DNA of 64,000 nucleotides from positions 26,911,466-26,975,465 of the forward strand of contig OX393577.1 in the NCBI GenBank assembly GCA_947652605.1, read 5' to 3'. Numbering within the stretch: position 1 is the stretch's first letter; every line of letters begins with the position of its first letter. The notes under the pieces are model-generated. The model searched no databases. It saw only the letters and a list, made by a program, of their open reading frames with translations, and had not been told where the DNA came from. The position numbers and the translations under genes were made by a program. The DNA is from Elmis aenea (taxonomy: Eukaryota > Arthropoda > Insecta > Coleoptera > Elmidae). Positions 60,398 through 64,000 of this stretch are shown here, piece by piece.

Positions 60398-61873
60398 AGG
60401 AGGGATTGTAATACCGGTAAGGTTTACCGGTAAATCGCAAAAAATTCTCTTCAAATTTTACCGGTAATTTGCCAGTTTTTTACCGGTAATTCCGGTAATT
60501 TTACAATGTCTTTCTAATCATGATAAAAATCTAAATCAAATAATCGAAAAAAAATTACGTATTTTCAAAGAAAAAAAAATAAGGGAAAAACATACAAATG
60601 GCATATGATTGTTTACTCACTACTCGACCAACAAATGTAGTAGAATCCAAAAGAGCTTTTTCCGCAGCTGGATTATTTTGTACAAAAATTAGGTCGCAAT
60701 TAGGAGACTATAGTTTAGATAAATTATGTTTTCTACCTGCTTATTTTTTAAGAAAAGTTTAAAATAAAAAATATTGTTAATAGTTTGACAACATATTTTA
60801 TGTTATATCATTTTATATTTTATGTTCAGAATAGTTTTATTTTCATGTGTTTTTTGTAATGCTGGATTATATTTTTTGTAATATTTTTATTTTATCTTTA
60901 TATATTGTTATTTTATATTGTACAAGATGATTTACCCGGCGTTGCACGGGCGATTACAATTTTAATTACTTTTTTAACTTGAATAAGACCAATAATTCCA
61001 AATCATACACAAATGACATACTCTGATCAATCATCTTTCCATTTTCTTATAATTCATTAAAAAATAACTATTTATTGCTTAAAAATTGAATAATAACTCA
61101 AATTTATTTTCTTTCGTCTTGTTTCAATTAAAAATGTACTAATAAAAATAATACTTCATGTACATTTATTACTAATTGTATACAAAACAATCTTTACTTG
61201 AGAAATACACCGCGCCGTATCGTGTTTTGACCAGGTATTTGCCGACGTAAGATCGAATCCCGTCCAAGTAATTTTTTTTTTTTAAATTGGTAATATGTGC
61301 TTGTACTTAAAGTTTGGCGTTAGATCTGCAGGGTCCTAAATAGTAACTGTGCAAAATTTGGTCCCGATCGGTCAACGGAGCTAGGATTCTATAGCGAACA
61401 AACAAACAAACACACAAACAAGCTCTTTTATATATATAGAAGATAAAAGATTATATTAATATTACATAAAAAATATTACGTTGATGGCTGTTAACATATT
61501 AATATATTGTTATTATATGTTAACATATTGTATAAAACTGATTGGGATAGTTTAGGCTTCAACTATCTCAATCAGTTCCATAATAAATAAATGTATATAA
61601 ACATATTTATTTTTAATATGGTTTTCGGAGTTTATCCGGGTAATATTTGAATTTGCTCGACGTTTCGGCAAGCTCTCACTATAGGGGAGACGCGGATAAA
61701 CTCCGAAAACTGTATTAAAAATGTTAGTAACCGCAAAAATCTAAAAAGAAACATAATATAAATATATATAATAATATGGTTTACCGGTAAATTAACGGTA
61801 AACCGGTTTTGGTTGACAGTTTTACCGAATTACTTACCGGTAATTCAAAAAGTCGGTAAATTTACAATCCCCA
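60398..61873 (+). mobile_element. hAT-type element with transposase C-terminal relic
   Basis: TAGGAGGGATTGTAATACC and TTTACAATCCCCA ends with exact ATGCATAG duplications (60390-60397, 61874-61881) and many subterminal TTACCGGTAA palindromes. At about 60598-60762 (plus) a frame with SKRAFSAAGLFCTKIRSQL and LDKLCFLPAYFL is the hAT dimerisation region, ending in TAA. A Helitron-like insert follows at 60923-61443, and an inverted pair CGGAGTTTATCCG / CGGATAAACTCCG lies at 61628-61705. Confidence 0.88.
60923..61443 (-). mobile_element. Helitron-like insert
   Basis: Read on the minus strand it begins TCTTCTATATATATAAAAG after an A and ends with the hairpin-like CCCGTGCAACGCCGGGT, then ATCATCTTG before a T. 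It shares TTCGCTATAGAATCCTAG and CAAATTTTGCACAGTTA with 19938-20144. The expected CTRR end is CTTG here, so the terminus is slightly off consensus. Confidence 0.6.
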
Positions 61874-61913
61874 ATGCATAGTTAAGTGAGTTATAATTAT
61901 AACGCACGGTAAG

Positions 61914-62153
61914 TAGTGGTGGGCGATATCCAAATGTCGATATCGATATAAACGCGGCGCGAAGCTAAAAAAGTCGGTAAAAAAGTAAAAAAGTGAAAAA
62001 AGAGACTGGTGACCTAAAAAAAAAAAAAAAACGCTTCTCGCCCTCAAAATATCGATATATCGGAATGTCGGATATCGATATATCGATATGTCGATATCCG
62101 ATATATCGATATCAAAATTATATCGATATTTATCGATATATCGCCCACCCCTA
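61914..62153. mobile_element. Short hAT MITE rich in TATCGATA
   Basis: TAGTGGTGGGCGATATC and GATATATCGCCCACCCCTA ends with exact ACGGTAAG duplications (61906-61913, 62154-62161). The interior is mostly ATATCGATAT-type palindromes. Confidence 0.9.
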
Positions 62154-62300
62154 ACGGTAAGCAAAACGCACACTTGTCTAGAAAGATCGAAGTAGCCAGC
62201 CTTACGTCAAACACTGCCTGCATGCATAATATAGTGAGTTATAACGCACGGTAAGCAAAACGCGCACTTGTCTAGAAACGTCAAAGTAGGCTTGTGTCAA

Positions 62301-64000
62301 ATTTGACAAGACAACTTAATTACATGTGACATGTGATTATTAGCCAAAAAGCCGTTATAATCGTATGTTATATGTGTTCGTGGAAAAAGTAAGCTACATA
62401 ACTCGAGTTCTAAAGCAATTTTTCCACTCGTGCGTAATATGCTTCTTACAACTCTTGTTATGTAATATACTATTACGATGCAGTGTCGTGTAGTTCGTGT
62501 GTCACAAGCAATTTGAAAGTTAAACAGGCATTAAACTTTTAGGCGATAGAAATAGTTAGGTGCAGTCCAAATGAAGTTTTGCCAAGGAGACTTTCTTTAT
62601 TTTTGTTGTTTTTCTTACGGGAAAATTCGACCCACCTGATAAAATAAAGTAAAATTTTCATGATTTAAACACCTGAAACACCTGTTTATACGAGTAAGTA
62701 AAGTAAAAACAACGAATTGAATTTGTGTTTTTTTCCCATAAATATACATGAATGAGTTAGTTGACAGGCAAAAATGCTTTCGCGAATAACACATGTTACT
62801 TAGTTCCTTCCACAAACGTTTTTTATGCACTGTTTTTTTTTTTCAATACGATAAATACTAAGTATTCAAACATTTTTTTAAGTTTGCCATTGCATAATAA
62901 AAAGAAAAATACGATACTTATATGTCGAAGAATTCAAAACTACTGCTGAATAATAACGCTGTACAAAAAAAAACCATTTTATGTTGAAACGGATATTGGT
63001 AGAACATCAAAAAATGAGCGAGGATTTCATTTCCTATTGCCAGCAGTTTATTTTTATTATGTGAAAGAGCTCGATAACTAAAATTAATCGCTTTTCCCAC
63101 AATCAAAATTGTACGAGTTCTAAAGTGACTTATTTCCAACGATATGAAAGAACTACAACTTCTAAACAAGTTTGGCGATTTTAAAACCACTGAACCCAAT
63201 TTGTTAGCCATTTGAGTGATAGATAATTAGTCTAGACTCGAGACGGTTGCAAGATGGCAATGCTCTTTTTCTTCCGACAGATGAACTTCATCGTATATTT
63301 TATGTCTAGACCGAAAATTATCAACGCGCCGTAGTTATCGCCGAACTGCACAAATAATTAATATGTATTTTAACCCTCTTGGTTTAGTATTTTAAGGAAC
63401 AACGGCACATCGATTTAACCATTTTTTAATGAAGACACTCGACACTCGACGTCGCTACCCGCGGTCGTATAATTCACCACCGAATCGTAAAGGTCGAAGC
63501 TGAGGTCGCAGACACAAGTTTGCCAAATAGTTTAAATTTGATAATCGTTATTTATAGACAGGTGTAGGTATATAATGGTATTGACGTAAAGAAATAATTA
63601 ATATAGTCGATTAGATTATTAATTTGAATGTCCTTCGAATGTAGTGGCGATTTCAAGTATGCATTATTTTTATAGTGCAGTACATCACAGCGCTTACGCC
63701 ATAACTTAAATCACTTGGCACAATAATTTAAATATGCCTTAGACACTTGGTCGCCACGGAACCGTTTGTAGTGTTATTTTCGATAACAAAAACAAACAGT
63801 TCTGAATTGCGCGTTTACCAATTTTTATCGGTTCACAGAATTTGGAGCTCGCGTACAAAATGAGGTGATCCTGATACACATAATTGAGTGTTATAAAATA
63901 GTAGATCACTGTGCCATTATAGTTGGCAGATAATAATATGGAATGATTATTTTAATATGTAATAGAATGATAGTGTTCAATCTGAACTGAATTAATATAA
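62301..64000. other. Right edge, no gene recognised
   Basis: A 97-codon minus-strand frame (63211-62918) and shorter ones show no known motif. 63430-63510 is comparatively GC-rich (TACCCGCGGTCG) and might be a promoter or 5' UTR of a gene beyond the edge. Confidence 0.4.

Larger units (their letters stand above)
59900..62300. repeat. Short tandem array (unit about 94 bp) split by three insertions
   Basis: Units share AACGCACGGTAAGCAAAAC, CACTTGTCTAGAAA and TGCCTGCATGCATA. Two adjacent units lie at 62154 and 62248 (94 bp apart). Earlier units are broken by a MITE (59926-60319) and by hAT elements at 60398-61873 and 61914-62153. The target duplications of both hATs are unit sequence. Confidence 0.75.

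Noticed and set aside
60115..60467. Overlapping frames on both strands near 60.2 kb
   Set aside because: They fall across a MITE and the edge of a hAT element; composition follows the repeat, not a protein.
61862..62173. 103-codon minus-strand frame with Tyr/Asp/Ile repeats
   Set aside because: It is a read-through of the TATCGATA-rich hAT MITE; the repeats are DNA palindromes, not protein design.
62918..63211. 97-codon minus-strand frame starting MANKLGSVV
   Set aside because: No recognisable motif, no splice or poly(A) support, length within chance expectation for the window. Kept only as a remark in the right-edge entry.

Overview
The window looks like a piece of an insect nuclear genome. 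It is AT-rich, the genes have GT-AG introns, their orthologues are animal genes, and most of the sequence is transposon debris. Seven hAT-type insertions with exact 8-bp target duplications, PIF/Harbinger, piggyBac-like, pogo-like and Helitron-like elements, a LINE fragment and a gypsy fragment can be recognised. The species cannot be fixed from sequence alone.

Protein genes. (1) Phospholipase C gamma (Drosophila small wing type) is on the minus strand, 16741 down to 243. Its PH, EF-hand, catalytic X, split-PH and both SH2 regions lie in nine exons between 16741 and 10936. After a 10.6-kb intron a 24-codon exon at 314-243 carries the linker that precedes SH3. The rest of the gene lies off the left edge. 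(2) A proline/glutamine-rich, probably secreted protein of unknown function (exon 6630-7874, plus strand) sits inside that 10.6-kb intron on the opposite strand. (3) Translation initiation factor eIF2 beta is complete on the plus strand, 28082-30868, in six exons including a 21-nt microexon. (4) ADCK5, an ABC1/UbiB-type atypical kinase of mitochondria, is on the minus strand, 45528-40474, in seven coding exons. These are unrelated housekeeping or signalling genes. The only suggested link is a possible divergent promoter just upstream of eIF2 beta that could feed a distant 5' exon of the PLC gamma gene.

Layout. 1-16741: PLC gamma with its repeat-filled introns. 16742-27800: no gene, a broken gypsy integrase, a piggyBac-like element with a Helitron inside, and several TACAGGGTG-ended repeats. 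27833-31187: eIF2 beta. 31332-40250: a four-layer transposon nest, more TACAGGGTG ends, a small hAT and a LINE 3' fragment. 40474-45533: ADCK5 with a pogo-like element and a foldback in one intron. 45534-64000: no convincing gene, long-inverted-repeat elements, a Harbinger MITE, a hAT, and at 59.9-62.3 kb a small tandem array broken by three insertions.

The most noteworthy non-gene signal is a dense family of repeats (about 20 ends in 64 kb) whose termini read TACAGGGTG and which often form kilobase-scale palindromes. A second is a pair of nearly identical hairpin-rich elements (5652-6055 and 32686-33113) built from GGCCG/AAAAAGTAAC palindromes. I found no prokaryote-like system, CRISPR array, rRNA or tRNA.
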